Numbered from the stretch's first letter, positions 19,240 to 28,697 are shown. The stretch: DNA of 64,000 nucleotides from a candidate division FCPU426 bacterium (GCA_030591525.1 JAUVAV010000001.1:40051-104050), one strand, 5' to 3'. Notes: generated by a model not told the origin, from the letters alone. Numbers and translations are program-made.

Positions 19240-20285
19240 AATTTTCGGATTTTCTTTTTAAGGTCCGGGAGCAGCATAATGACTCCCCAGCCTTAAAAGA
19301 TGATCTGTCCAAGCTTACCGAGTTTTTGAACGTCCTGCCGAATGAAACTTCCCACCTGGAATTACTCCCCAGCGACCTAGGTTCCCCGGAAGGCCGCAAT
19401 TGCCTGGAAGCCTTAACCACGGTTAAAGACCATTATCGCTCAGTGGCCGGGAAAGAAAATGCCTACCGGTTAAGTGTAGTGCACCGGGTTAATTATATCC
19501 TGGAGGTTTTGGCCCAGGTCTTAAAAGGCGATTTAAAATCCCGGGTGGAGGATATCCAGGCGGATGAACTGGGTATATTGGAGGTAGGATTAAACGGCAT
19601 GCTGGACAACCTGGAAAATAAAATCACCACTATCACCTCGATTAATAAAGTCCTGGAATCCCAGTCTTCCGCCATCAGCAATTCTTCCGCGCTGATTCAA
19701 AAGATCATCGCCTCCATACAAAATACCGCAATGTATGTGGAAGATGCAAGCCCGCTGGTAAACCAATTACTGGAGCTTACCAAAACCGGCGGCGAAAACA
19801 TCAGCCAGTCGGTGCAGGAAATCAACAGCGTAAAGGAATCCGCCAGCTCCATTCTTAAAATGGTCAATATAATATCCTCGGTCACCGAGCAAACCAGTCT
19901 GCTCTCCCTTAACGCCGCCATTGAAGCCGCCCATGCCGGCGAACATGGAAAAGGTTTCGCAGTAGTGGCTGATGAAATCCGGAATTTATCCCAAAAAACC
20001 GAGGAAAATGCGCTGAACATCAGCCAAGCTATACAAGCCATTGTAGACAAAATTTATGTTGCTTCCGAGGTCAGTCAAAAGTCAGGCGAGAGTTTTACCG
20101 AAATCGAGCATGGCATCTCTAATATCACGGGCAGTATGAAGGAAACCATGCATAATATGAATGACTTATCCATCCTGTCTAAAAATGTTTCGCAAGAGGT
20201 CTTTCAGGTAATGGAACAATTAATGGATTTGATTAAACAATCGAAAAACGCCGCCAAACTCCTCGAAGACGAATCGCAATCGTAG
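19236..20285 (+). CDS. soluble methyl-accepting chemotaxis-like signalling protein
   Basis: The product is 349 aa. The C-terminal ~220 residues are an MCP signalling coiled coil, with the conserved hairpin tip TSLLSLNAAIEAAHAGE and FAVVADEIRNLSQKT (~residues 222-255) that contacts CheA/CheW. A HAMP-like stretch lies at ~98-135 (VLKGDLKSRVEDIQADELG). There is no membrane helix, so it is a cytoplasmic receptor. The N-terminal ~90 residues match no known sensor domain. No che or flagellar gene is in the window. It overlaps the preceding gene by four bases. Its TAG stop is the first part of the GTAGGGGC repeat at 20282. Confidence 0.88.
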   Translation: MKFSDFLFKVREQHNDSPALKDDLSKLTEFLNVLPNETSHLELLPSDLGSPEGRNCLEALTTVKDHYRSVAGKENAYRLSVVHRVNYILEVLAQVLKGDLKSRVEDIQADELGILEVGLNGMLDNLENKITTITSINKVLESQSSAISNSSALIQKIIASIQNTAMYVEDASPLVNQLLELTKTGGENISQSVQEINSVKESASSILKMVNIISSVTEQTSLLSLNAAIEAAHAGEHGKGFAVVADEIRNLSQKTEENALNISQAIQAIVDKIYVASEVSQKSGESFTEIEHGISNITGSMKETMHNMNDLSILSKNVSQEVFQVMEQLMDLIKQSKNAAKLLEDESQS

Positions 20286-20363
20286 GGGCCGGCTTCCAGG
20301 CCGGCCCATGAATTCACAATTACGCAAAAACAACAACGGGCGGTCACAGGGGGCCGCCCCTAC
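20282..20363. repeat. GTAGGGGC...GCCCCTAC inverted-repeat element
   Basis: GTAGGGGCCGGC starts at 20282 and GGCCGCCCCTAC ends at 20363, with inner short palindromes (GGCCGGCTTCCAGGCCGGCC). The stop codon of the MCP-like gene (20283-20285) lies in its first bases. A related end is found inside the FG-GAP gene (1433) and another at 52351-52358. Confidence 0.65.
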
Positions 20364-20379
20364 ACAACATTTTCACTAA

Positions 20380-22389
20380 TCATGACTGTTTTTTATCAGA
20401 ATGTGCCATAGAATGGCTGCCAACCGGTTCACCCTTTTTCAACTCCAGGTGCACCCGCAGGATTTCAGCCACACTCTTGGCACTAGCAATGCATCCCCGC
20501 GCCTGGTGCGGAGGGTCGCCGTCAAACATCTCGGAAATACTGCCTAAACCGTGTTCTTCTAAATGATTGACAAAGGGCTTGATCATCCGGGTAATCTCTT
20601 CTTTGACGGCTTTGGTTTCGCCATAGATCTTCCGCAGGGCGTCGGCATAAGGTCCGATGAGCCAGGGCCATACCGTGCCCTGGTGCGTGGCCCCTTCCCG
20701 GTTGAGTATATCGCCCTCATAGGTCCCGTGATAATTCTCGTTTGCCTGGTTCAAACTCCGGAAACCGAAGGTGGTATAAAGTTCCCGCCGCACGGTCCGG
20801 AGCGCCTTTTCCGCCTGATCCCGCTCAAGCAGAGAATAAGGCAGGGAAAGCGCTAATAATTGGTTCGGCCGTAAAGTAGCGTCCTGAAAATTATCTTCCA
20901 CCCGGTCGAAGAGACAGCTTCCTTTTTTATTCCAGAACAGGCTTTTAAACGCCTTGGCGGTTTTGTCGGCCAATTGTCTATAGCGGTTACTGTCCGCCGG
21001 CTGCTTGAAATCAGCGGCCAAATCGCGCATCAAACAGAGCGCGTTATACCAGAGGGCATTAACCTCCACCGGCTTGCCGGAACGCGGAGTAACCACCCAG
21101 TCCCCGACTTGGGCGTCCATCCAGGTAAACTGCGCTCCTTCCTCCGGTATGTTGATCAGGCCGTCATCTTCGGAACGGACATTAAGGCGGGTGCCTTTTA
21201 AATACCAGGATATGATTTCCTCCATGGTCGTCCACAGCTGCTCGCGGATAAACTGATTGTCCCCGGTAGCCTGACGGTAATGATAAACCGCGACAAAAAA
21301 CCAAAGCGCCGCGTCCACGGAATTATATATCGGCTGAGAATGCTCTTCATTAAAGTGGTTGGGCAGCATTCCCTCGCTGCAATATCCGGCCAGGGTCTGC
21401 AAAAGATTTCTGGCTTCTGAAGTGCGTTTCGTCGCCAGAGTTAAACCCGGAAAGGCTATTATGGCATCCCTTCCGCAGTCCCCCATCCAGGGATATCCGG
21501 CGATGACGCTTAGACCGTCTCCCCGCCGGACTATAAACTGATCAGCCGCCAGGCTCAAGGTTCGGCCGAAATCATCGCTCGGCGCCGCCATATCAACCAA
21601 GGCCCGGCGCCGGATAATTTCGGCCTGGGCCGCGGCCATGGGATCAGGATGGGTTAAGCTCTCGGGCGTGGCGGCCAGAAAACCGGGCTCGACGTCTGAG
21701 AGTTTAAAGCTGAGAATCCCGGGAGAAAATAAATCTTCCCCGCTTTCGAGCCCCCGGGCATGCTCTTCCCGGTAAAAAAGATTTTGCTGCCAGTTAGCCG
21801 AATGTTCATACACCAAAGCATTGTGGCAAATATTTAGCGCGGGCATATTTCCATCGGGTATCAACTGAATAACGTGTTCCTGCAGCTCATGATACGTATT
21901 AACAAAACGCCGTTCCTGGCGGCGCAAATGATGCCCGCGAAAACTGACCAGCGGGCGAACGGTCAAGATGATGTCTTCCTCCGGCGGGGTAAGCAGGCGG
22001 TAAACAATCCAGGTCAAATTATGTCCGTATGACATGAAAATTCTTTTTTCCAGGAGCTGATCCGCCAGGCGGTAAGTAAAAACCGGAAAAGGTTCCAGGC
22101 GAAAGGCTTCAATATTCAGGTAGCCTTTCGGCGTAATCTTATCCGGATACTGATAGGTCGAGAGATGATATTTACGCCCGCGGCAGCTGACAGTCTCTTC
22201 GAGTTGGGCGAGCATAACCACCCGGTTTAAAGGCACATTCAATGCGGCCGTCAGCAGGGACTGGTATCCGCGTGTCGGCATTCCGGACACGGTTCCACAA
22301 GCATAACCGCCGATTCCATTAGTCTCCATCCACTCCTTGCGGGACGAATTCTCAAGGTTGGTACATATATTGCGTCCCAGGCTAATCAT
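20380..22389 (-). CDS. glycogen debranching enzyme (amylo-alpha-1,6-glucosidase, GH133-like)
   Basis: The product is 669 aa. The N-terminal domain (~1-230) is of the archaeal/bacterial GDE_N type (EWMETNGIGGYACGTVSGMPTRGYQSLL). The C-terminal (alpha/alpha)6 barrel (~280-650) has YPWMGDCGRDAIIAFPGLTL, EGMLPNHFNEE and NREGATHQGTVWPWLIGPYA, expected in glycogen debranching enzymes. It removes alpha-1,6 branches in storage glucan in the cytoplasm. No other glycogen gene is near. It starts four bases after the stop of the TM-helix gene, with GGAAAGG upstream of the ATG. Confidence 0.92.
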   Translation of the reverse strand: MISLGRNICTNLENSSRKEWMETNGIGGYACGTVSGMPTRGYQSLLTAALNVPLNRVVMLAQLEETVSCRGRKYHLSTYQYPDKITPKGYLNIEAFRLEPFPVFTYRLADQLLEKRIFMSYGHNLTWIVYRLLTPPEEDIILTVRPLVSFRGHHLRRQERRFVNTYHELQEHVIQLIPDGNMPALNICHNALVYEHSANWQQNLFYREEHARGLESGEDLFSPGILSFKLSDVEPGFLAATPESLTHPDPMAAAQAEIIRRRALVDMAAPSDDFGRTLSLAADQFIVRRGDGLSVIAGYPWMGDCGRDAIIAFPGLTLATKRTSEARNLLQTLAGYCSEGMLPNHFNEEHSQPIYNSVDAALWFFVAVYHYRQATGDNQFIREQLWTTMEEIISWYLKGTRLNVRSEDDGLINIPEEGAQFTWMDAQVGDWVVTPRSGKPVEVNALWYNALCLMRDLAADFKQPADSNRYRQLADKTAKAFKSLFWNKKGSCLFDRVEDNFQDATLRPNQLLALSLPYSLLERDQAEKALRTVRRELYTTFGFRSLNQANENYHGTYEGDILNREGATHQGTVWPWLIGPYADALRKIYGETKAVKEEITRMIKPFVNHLEEHGLGSISEMFDGDPPHQARGCIASAKSVAEILRVHLELKKGEPVGSHSMAHSDKKQS

Positions 22390-22392
22390 GGC

Positions 22393-23058
22393 TTAGCCTT
22401 TCCCGGAGGCTTTGACGCGTATAATCCTTCGGCCGGTCTTTCCCAGCTGCCGCACCGTGGTTAAGACGATAGCCAGCACCGTCCCACTCAACAGGATCAG
22501 TACTGCCGGCTGTACCAGGGAACGTTCCAATCCTAAGGCCAGTAGTCCGCTGTGGAGGCCAAAAACCAGGACCAGGGCGCGAGCCATTCCCGCCGCCAGA
22601 AAAGCGGAAGTATGCTCAATGGACAAAAGCAATAGCCGGGCCAGCCAGTTGGCAACTACTAGCGCGGTCGCCATGATTAATAGCGCATCGACGGCTTTGG
22701 GAAGCATTTCAAAGTACGCGCCTCCCAGCCGGGAAAACCAGGCCAGGTCCGTACGCTCCAAGGCTTTCATAAAAAAGGTCACTATCAGAAACCAAAATAT
22801 TACCATCCCGGTGGCGTGCGAGGGGGAAATATCCGCCCGGATTTTATTCAGCAACCGGGTCAGTCCTATCCAGGCGCAAAAACGGTCCCACTGCAGAACG
22901 CGCAGCAGCGCTACCCCGGCAAATTTTGCAATTTCCGAAACAATTAACCCTAATATCATGATGACCAGGGCTAAAAGCAGGGAACGGACATGTTCTATCA
23001 ACACTCCGGAAAGCTGCCCGATCTGACTCATTATTATTTGAGTGGAATAGGAATCCAT
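22393..23058 (-). CDS. membrane protein with conserved TM-helix repeats (MscS-related)
   Basis: The product is 221 aa. The start at 23056-23058 follows AAGGAGGAAGATGT; an upstream extension to 23163 would overlap uppP and is rejected. About five hydrophobic helices are seen. The pattern LLLALVIMILGLIVSEIAK followed by a charged segment occurs in TM_helix proteins related to small mechanosensitive channels. The MscS beta domain itself is absent, so channel function is uncertain. It lies between uppP and the debranching enzyme, probably in one transcript. Confidence 0.65.
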   Translation of the reverse strand: MDSYSTQIIMSQIGQLSGVLIEHVRSLLLALVIMILGLIVSEIAKFAGVALLRVLQWDRFCAWIGLTRLLNKIRADISPSHATGMVIFWFLIVTFFMKALERTDLAWFSRLGGAYFEMLPKAVDALLIMATALVVANWLARLLLLSIEHTSAFLAAGMARALVLVFGLHSGLLALGLERSLVQPAVLILLSGTVLAIVLTTVRQLGKTGRRIIRVKASGKG

Positions 23059-23087
23059 ACATCTTCCTCCTTGAAATAAATAGCTTG

Positions 23088-23903
23088 TTATCCCGCTGCC
23101 CAGCACAAAACCACGGTGCCTAAAATCAGGCGGTAGATAATAAACACATACAATGTCCGGCACCGTAAATAAGCCAGCAGAAATTTTATTCCGGCATATC
23201 CCGCCAACGCGGCCGCCAGCATGCCGACTATTAACGTAACCACGGACTGATCGAGCACCAAGCCTGCCAGTTTTTTCAACTCAAACACCGCGGCTCCTAG
23301 AATCACGGGTATGCCCAATAAAAAACTGAAACGCGCCGCTTCCGCGTGTTTAAAACGCAAAGCTAGTCCGGCCGCTATGGTAATCCCGGAACGGGAAACT
23401 CCGGGCATAAGGGCCAGAGCCTGGGCGAGACCGATAAGCAGGGCATCTCCCAGCTTCATGGTTACAATTTCCCGGTGCTTAACCGCCCAGTATTCGGCTA
23501 TCCCCATGATCAGGCTGACGCCTATCAAGCATCCCGCTATAACCGTTGGCGAACGAAATACGCCTTCCACCTTATCTTCCAAGGTCAGGCCGGCGATCAC
23601 GGCCGGCACGGTCCCCAACATGATAAACCAAGCCAGCCGCGCCTTAGGCTCTCCCCAGGGATCACCCTTTAAACCCGCCCGTACCGCGGCCCGCACCATC
23701 TCCACCAACTCGCCTCGAAAATAAACCACTACTGCCAGCAAAGTTCCCAGGTGAAGAGCAACATTAAAGGTCAGGGAATTCAGCAGGGGCGCCTTCCACC
23801 CCAACATTTTGGGAATCAGTATTAGGTGAGCCGAACTACTGATGGGCAGGAATTCCGTCAGCCCTTGTACTATGCCAAGAAGTATTGCTTCCCATATAAA
23901 CAT
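23088..23903 (-). CDS. uppP: undecaprenyl-diphosphatase
   Basis: This 271-aa membrane enzyme dephosphorylates undecaprenyl pyrophosphate to recycle the lipid carrier of cell-wall synthesis, and gives bacitracin tolerance. Signatures are GIVQGLTEFLPISSSAHL (residues ~10-27, with the catalytic Glu) and LMPGVSRSGITIAAGL (~165-180, with Ser/Arg). Eight or so hydrophobic helices and normal length support it. The ATG has little ribosome-site signal. It is 29 bp upstream of the TM-helix gene. Confidence 0.95.
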   Translation of the reverse strand: MFIWEAILLGIVQGLTEFLPISSSAHLILIPKMLGWKAPLLNSLTFNVALHLGTLLAVVVYFRGELVEMVRAAVRAGLKGDPWGEPKARLAWFIMLGTVPAVIAGLTLEDKVEGVFRSPTVIAGCLIGVSLIMGIAEYWAVKHREIVTMKLGDALLIGLAQALALMPGVSRSGITIAAGLALRFKHAEAARFSFLLGIPVILGAAVFELKKLAGLVLDQSVVTLIVGMLAAALAGYAGIKFLLAYLRCRTLYVFIIYRLILGTVVLCWAAG

Positions 23904-23946
23904 GGACGTACTATACCATAAGCCGCATGCGCCGGAATAAAAAAAA

Positions 23947-25719
23947 CTACTTTGCGCTCTTCGCGGCCTGAGGGCGGTCGATCTTGCGCATATCCATTCT
24001 TGTCAGTTCCCGCAGAAAAACCTCAACCAATTTGGGATCAAACTGCCGGCCCGAAAAAAGCTTTAATTGTTTAATGGCCTCTTCCTGGGATAAAGCTTGG
24101 CGATAGGGACGGTCCGAAGTCATGGCATCAAAGGAATCCGCGATTTGGAGAATACGGGCAAATAAGGGAATTTGCTCACCCTTTAATTTATCGGGATATC
24201 CCCCTCCGTCATAATGCTCGTGGTGGTGACGAACGATTACTGAAACCTCGGATAGACTGCATACCATGCCTAGTATTTCAGCCCCCACGACAGGATGGAC
24301 TTTAATCGCCGCCCATTCTTCCGGGGTTAAAGGCGAGGTTTTCTTTAAAATGCTGTCTTCCACTCCGATCTTACCCACATCATGCAGCAAGCAGGCTTTG
24401 CGCAGCAAATCAATATCCTTGTCCGTCAAATTCAATTGCCGGGCTATGGCTAAAGCATATGAAACTACGGACTCGGAATGACTATGGGTATACCGGTCCT
24501 TAACTTCGATCGCCGTGGCCAGCGATTTAATGATGTCCAGGAAAGCCGCTTCCAGATCTTCCACGAGATTGGCGTCATCAATCGCAATGGCGGCATGTGC
24601 CGCTATTCCCCGCATAAACATCTCGGCCTTAGTATCAAAAGGCTCTTCTCCCTGGTAGCCCCCGGATATCAAAGCTCCCAGGATTTGATTTTTTATTACC
24701 AGGGGAACTATTTGAAAGTCTCTCACCTCTAAAACACTGGATAGTTTCTCCACGGGAAAATGGCCGGGCGCGTCCGAAGCGCAAACTACTTCACGCTGCC
24801 TGATTTCGGCCTCGGTGAAATTCAAATCCTCCCGCCGCAGAATCAGGGTTTCAAACAAGGGACTGCGGTGGGGCGGCAAACCTACCGCCTTGGCCGGCAG
24901 AAATAATTTTTTTTGCCGGTCCCAGAGAAAAATCAGGCTGATTTTAAAATTAAGGACCTTGGTAATAATAAAAGCAATACGGTTTAGCACCTCGGAGAGG
25001 GATCCCAAGGAACCGACATCCTCTGCGACTTGCAGAAGGGTCTTGGCAATTTGTGCTTCTTCCCGCAATTCGCTGTACAAATTGGCATTACGGATAGCTA
25101 TCGTGGCCTGCTGTCCGAAAATATGTGCGTTTTCTATTTCCTCCGGGGTGAAGCGGCGAATTTTATTACGGCTATAGATGTTGATAGCACCTTGAATCTC
25201 GCCCCCGTAACGCATAATCAGGGAGAGCACACTCACTAAATTTTCCCGGCGAATTAATTCCGGATCACCGTAGGGCGTCTTTCGTAGATCCTCCGTATAC
25301 ACGAATTCATAATCACTTTGCAAAATAGCGTCTATCCGCTCCCGGGGTATGCATTGTTTTTTAATATAATCCGATTTGAAACCATAACCGGATTTAAATA
25401 TCAGATTTTTCTTGGAGGGATCCCAAAACATGCAAGTAACCGCATCCGCCGAGAAAAATTCAGCGGATAATACAGCTAAGGCTTCCAGGGATGGTTCCAG
25501 CGAAAGGTCGGTCGCTATTTTGAGAGAGGTTTTACGGATAACCTCCAATTGATGCCGGTACTTTTTAATATCCCGTTTTAATTGGCTTACATCGTCAGGC
25601 TTCCGTGACTTACGTGAAGACAGGTTTTTTTTAAGGCGTTGCCGGGGGTTACGAGCACCTTTGGCCGAAGATGGAATGGGCAATTTCTTGCTCTTTTGCG
25701 ATGCTCGAGGTTTTGTCAT
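23947..25719 (-). CDS. GAF-GAF-HD-GYP protein (c-di-GMP phosphodiesterase-like)
   Basis: The product is 590 aa. A basic N-terminal tail (~1-45) and short coiled coil lead to two GAF domains (~65-215 and ~225-385) that may bind a small ligand. An HD-GYP domain is at ~400-575 with HSESVV, LLHDVGKIG, HHHEHYDGGGYP and IADSFDAMTSDRPYR. All metal-binding and GYP residues are present, so cyclic-di-GMP hydrolysis is likely. No membrane helix. The start follows AAAGGATG; a palindromic element (25736-25849) sits directly upstream in the leader. It is transcribed away from the second HD-GYP gene at 26207. Confidence 0.9.
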   Translation of the reverse strand: MTKPRASQKSKKLPIPSSAKGARNPRQRLKKNLSSRKSRKPDDVSQLKRDIKKYRHQLEVIRKTSLKIATDLSLEPSLEALAVLSAEFFSADAVTCMFWDPSKKNLIFKSGYGFKSDYIKKQCIPRERIDAILQSDYEFVYTEDLRKTPYGDPELIRRENLVSVLSLIMRYGGEIQGAINIYSRNKIRRFTPEEIENAHIFGQQATIAIRNANLYSELREEAQIAKTLLQVAEDVGSLGSLSEVLNRIAFIITKVLNFKISLIFLWDRQKKLFLPAKAVGLPPHRSPLFETLILRREDLNFTEAEIRQREVVCASDAPGHFPVEKLSSVLEVRDFQIVPLVIKNQILGALISGGYQGEEPFDTKAEMFMRGIAAHAAIAIDDANLVEDLEAAFLDIIKSLATAIEVKDRYTHSHSESVVSYALAIARQLNLTDKDIDLLRKACLLHDVGKIGVEDSILKKTSPLTPEEWAAIKVHPVVGAEILGMVCSLSEVSVIVRHHHEHYDGGGYPDKLKGEQIPLFARILQIADSFDAMTSDRPYRQALSQEEAIKQLKLFSGRQFDPKLVEVFLRELTRMDMRKIDRPQAAKSAK

Positions 25720-25735
25720 GAGAGCATCCTTTTTT

Positions 25736-25849
25736 TCAATTTCCCCGCTCTGAAGAGCGTGGAATTGGATATGATCTGTAGAAAACCATTATTACCATCC
25801 CACTTCATCCCCGGCTTGAAAGCCGGGGAATTCGCGGTTAACATATTAA
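25736..25849. mobile_element. two-hairpin palindromic element, copy 3 (shortest complete form)
   Basis: Left hairpin CCCCGCTCT-GA-AGAGCGTGG carries one substitution. GGATATGATCTGTAGAAAAC matches copy 2. The right hairpin CCCCGGCTT-GAA-AGCCGGGG is uninterrupted, without the ~40-bp insertion of copies 1 and 2. It ends TTAACATATTAA. The left end is 16 bp from the start codon of the GAF/HD-GYP gene, next to its ribosome site. Confidence 0.78.
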
Positions 25850-26206
25850 GAGTACTAGATGATTTTTTTCGGGGCATCATGATAATATTCCTTTAAATTT
25901 ATCACTAATATAATAACCCTAAAATCTATACTACTCTTTAATGATAATACTATATTAGTATCGTTAAATTAAGGAAAAACCTGAAATATCCTGCTTTTTC
26001 TAAGAGATATTATATTATATACTTTGTAATGCTATTTGTCAATTATAAATTTTTAAATATTTTTTAATTTTCAATGTATAAATTAATTTATAAAAATTGT
26101 AAAATGGCAAACATTTGGGCAGGCAAGCTACGGGATAAGGCTTTACAGATTATCGCCTATCATGGCAAAATATAGCGGCAACATTTAATTAAAGGAGGAT
26201 AAGCAC
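25850..26206. other. A/T-rich divergent intergenic region
   Basis: This 357-bp gap separates the two divergent HD-GYP genes. It is strongly A/T-rich with many poly-A/T runs, as in a promoter region, but I cannot pick a single convincing -35/-10 pair. No RNA gene or credible frame is seen. The last bases hold the ribosome site of the next gene (AAAGGAGGATAAGCAC). Confidence 0.5.
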
Positions 26207-27361
26207 ATGAAAAAGACTGCTTCTCAATCCAAGTCAAAACATAAGCTTAAATCACGTTCTGCCAAAAAACCTAAAAGGATTAGTTCCTTCTCGGCCCGGG
26301 ATCGAATAATCCGGCTGATTAATTCCTCCCTGGATATAGACAAAGTCCTTCATCTTTCCATGCTGCTTATGGAAAAAACCCTGAACGCGACGGCCTCTTC
26401 CATCCTCCTGCATGATCCGGAAAAGAATGAACTAAAATTTTATCTGGCCACCGGCGCCAAGAAAGACGCGCTTAAAGTAATCCGCATGCCGGCCGACCAG
26501 GGCGTGGCCGGCCGTTCCCTGCAAACCGGCAGAACCCTGCTGATCCCGGAAGCTTCCAAGAGCCCTTTTTTCTATAAGCAGGTAGATGAAAAAACCAAGT
26601 TTGTGACAAAGAATCTTATTGCCACTCCCATACCTATCAGGGGAAAACGCATCGGCGTACTGGAAGTTTTGAATAAGACCCACGGCACTTTTTCCCACCA
26701 GGACATGCTGAAATTAAAAACCATGGCCGCGGAAATCTCCGTAGCCATTGACAACGCCCGTCTTTACGACGAAGTTAAACACGCTTATATAGCGAGTATG
26801 CTGAATATGGCCAAAGCGGAAAAATACCGGGACCATGATACCGGCATGCATATTGAGCGCTGCGGCGAATATGCCGTACGGCTAGCTCCTGAACTTGGAT
26901 TTACCCCGCGCGAACTGGAAAACCTGCGGGTCTCCATGATGATGCACGATATCGGTAAAGTAGCCATTCCTGACGCGATCTTGCTGAAACCAGGAAGGCT
27001 GGATCCCGAAGAAATGAGACTTATGCAAACTCACACCACCAAGGGGGAGGAAATTCTGGGGCGAGCCCCTCACCTGCAGCGGGCGGTCGAGATCGCCACC
27101 GGCCATCACGAAAAATGGGACGGCAGCGGCTACCCCCGGAGACTTAAAGCCCGGACTATTCCGTTGACCGGCCGTCTGGCCGCCATCATTGATGTTTTCG
27201 ACGCTCTCAGTTCCAAGCGCCCGTACAAGGACCCCTTTCCGCCGGAACAGGTATTTAAAATGTTAAAAGAAAACCGGGGCACTCATTTTGATCCGGAAAT
27301 ATTGGACCTTTTTCTCAGCCGCTTTACGGAAATGCGCGAAGTGTATCAGGGCATGGCGTAA
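26207..27361 (+). CDS. GAF-HD-GYP protein (c-di-GMP phosphodiesterase-like)
   Basis: The product is 384 aa. A Lys/Ser-rich tail (~1-30) is followed by a GAF domain (~40-185; TASSILLHDPEKNEL, ADQGVAGRSLQTG) and an HD-GYP domain (~200-375; HDTGMHIERCGEYAVRLA, MMMHDIGKVAIPDAIL, GHHEKWDGSGYP, DVFDALSSKRPYKDP). It keeps the HD and GYP residues. The ATG follows AAAGGAGGATAAGCAC. It is divergent from the two-GAF protein at 23947-25719, and the pair may share control. No GGDEF cyclase is in the window. Confidence 0.9.
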   Translation: MKKTASQSKSKHKLKSRSAKKPKRISSFSARDRIIRLINSSLDIDKVLHLSMLLMEKTLNATASSILLHDPEKNELKFYLATGAKKDALKVIRMPADQGVAGRSLQTGRTLLIPEASKSPFFYKQVDEKTKFVTKNLIATPIPIRGKRIGVLEVLNKTHGTFSHQDMLKLKTMAAEISVAIDNARLYDEVKHAYIASMLNMAKAEKYRDHDTGMHIERCGEYAVRLAPELGFTPRELENLRVSMMMHDIGKVAIPDAILLKPGRLDPEEMRLMQTHTTKGEEILGRAPHLQRAVEIATGHHEKWDGSGYPRRLKARTIPLTGRLAAIIDVFDALSSKRPYKDPFPPEQVFKMLKENRGTHFDPEILDLFLSRFTEMREVYQGMA

Positions 27362-27388
27362 AATACCTTAAAATTTAAATAGAATTTA

Positions 27389-27486
27389 AAATTTCCCCCT
27401 TTGGAAAAGGGGGATGAAGGGAGATTTGCTGAAAACGTCGCTATACTTAAAAAATCCCCCCTCGCCCCTCTTTTGTAAAGGGGGGT
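27389..27486. repeat. CCCCCTTT/AAAGGGGG inverted-repeat element
   Basis: AATTTCCCCCTTTGGAAAAG and AAAGGGGGG form two neighbouring hairpins (27389-27427 and 27450-27486). The family matches the element at 14537-14616. It lies just past the HD-GYP gene and may also end its transcript. From 27487 to 27656 nothing further is recognised except AGAGGCTGTGTCATA (27622-27636), which matches the end of the element at 61998-62077. Confidence 0.55.
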
Positions 27487-27656
27487 AAAACAAGATGTGT
27501 TCCTGGTTGGTTAAATTTTCATAAAGCGTAAAATAACTAAATCACCCTGCCAGTGAGCTCTTTTTTCTCTTTTTGACTGTTTCAATTTAGCTTCTAGGGA
27601 AAATAACCATCCTCGCACTAAAGAGGCTGTGTCATAAAAGGCGGTGTCGAACAATC

Positions 27657-28613
27657 TTGTCAGGAATCAATGTTTTACTTTATTTAGCCGGCGGCGGAAT
27701 TGCTTTATGGCTTGGCGGAGAAGCCATGGTCCGGGGTTCGGTTTCCCTGGCTCGGCGCCATGGTGTTTCGCAAATAGTAGTCGGCCTGACAATCTTGGGC
27801 TTTGCGACTTCGGCTCCGGAATTTTTCGTCTCTCTCCTGGCCGCGCTTCAGGACAAATCTGAGATCGCGCTGGGAAATGTTATCGGTTCCAATATTGCCA
27901 ACCTGGGCCTGGTTTTGGGAAGCGCGGCTTTAATCTTTCCCTTGACGGTTCATAAAGCCGTTATTCGGCAAGAGATCCTGTTTTTACTCGCCGCTTCCGG
28001 ACTAACCTGGCTCCTGGCAGCCAATAATTCCATCTCCCGCTGGGAAGGAATATTACTGCTTGTTTTTTTCCTGGTATTTATAGCCTATTGCATGTCCCGA
28101 ACCCGAAATCCCCGCCGGACGGATACACTTTCCGCCCCGGATTTAAACACCGTCCTTTTGAAACATCCGTGGTTGGATTTGCTGTATCTTGTTTTAGGTC
28201 TGACCGGTTTGATCCTGGGCGCCAAATTATTTGTCCTGGGCGCGGTTAGCACGGCACGGCTGTTGGGCGTTTCGGAATTCCTGATCGGACTTTCCCTGGT
28301 AGCCTTGGGAACCTCCTTACCGGAAGCCGCGGCTGTCATTGTCTCAGTACTCCGCCATAAAACCGATCTGGCCCTGGGTACGGTTATCGGGTCTAATCTC
28401 TTCAACCTTTTACTGATTCTCGGCACCGTGGCTGTCTGCAGACCGATTCCTACGTCCCCGGCATCCGTTAAATTTGATTTCCCGGTCGTGGTGGGATTAA
28501 CTCTCCTGCTCGTGCCCCTGGCCCGTTCCCAAAATAAAATCTCCCGCCTGGAAGGCGGAATTTTGCTTCTGCTCTATGGGGGGTATATTGCCATCATTAC
28601 CTGGAGAGGGTAA
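27657..28613 (+). CDS. calcium/sodium antiporter (CaCA family, YrbG-like)
   Basis: The 318-aa inner-membrane exchanger has ten predicted helices in two inverted halves. Each alpha repeat is visible: GLTILGFATSAPEFFVSL with GNVIGSNIANLGLVLG, and GLSLVALGTSLPEAAAV with GTVIGSNLFNLLLILG. The acidic residues in SAPE and SLPE bind the cation. The only suitable start is TTG at 27657-27659, with AAAGGCGGTG ~11 bases upstream; all ATGs are too far in. No paired gene is adjacent. Confidence 0.9.
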   Translation: MSGINVLLYLAGGGIALWLGGEAMVRGSVSLARRHGVSQIVVGLTILGFATSAPEFFVSLLAALQDKSEIALGNVIGSNIANLGLVLGSAALIFPLTVHKAVIRQEILFLLAASGLTWLLAANNSISRWEGILLLVFFLVFIAYCMSRTRNPRRTDTLSAPDLNTVLLKHPWLDLLYLVLGLTGLILGAKLFVLGAVSTARLLGVSEFLIGLSLVALGTSLPEAAAVIVSVLRHKTDLALGTVIGSNLFNLLLILGTVAVCRPIPTSPASVKFDFPVVVGLTLLLVPLARSQNKISRLEGGILLLLYGGYIAIITWRG

Positions 28614-28697
28614 TATCTTTACTATCTACATAATCAATTCAAGTTTTTCGATTTAATACTTCACTTGTCCATGACTTTATAAAAAATAATCTACTAT

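Noticed and set aside
22393..23163. Longer version of the TM-helix protein starting inside uppP
   Set aside because: The ATG at 23058 has AAGGAGG at correct spacing, and the longer form would overlap uppP by 76 bases.
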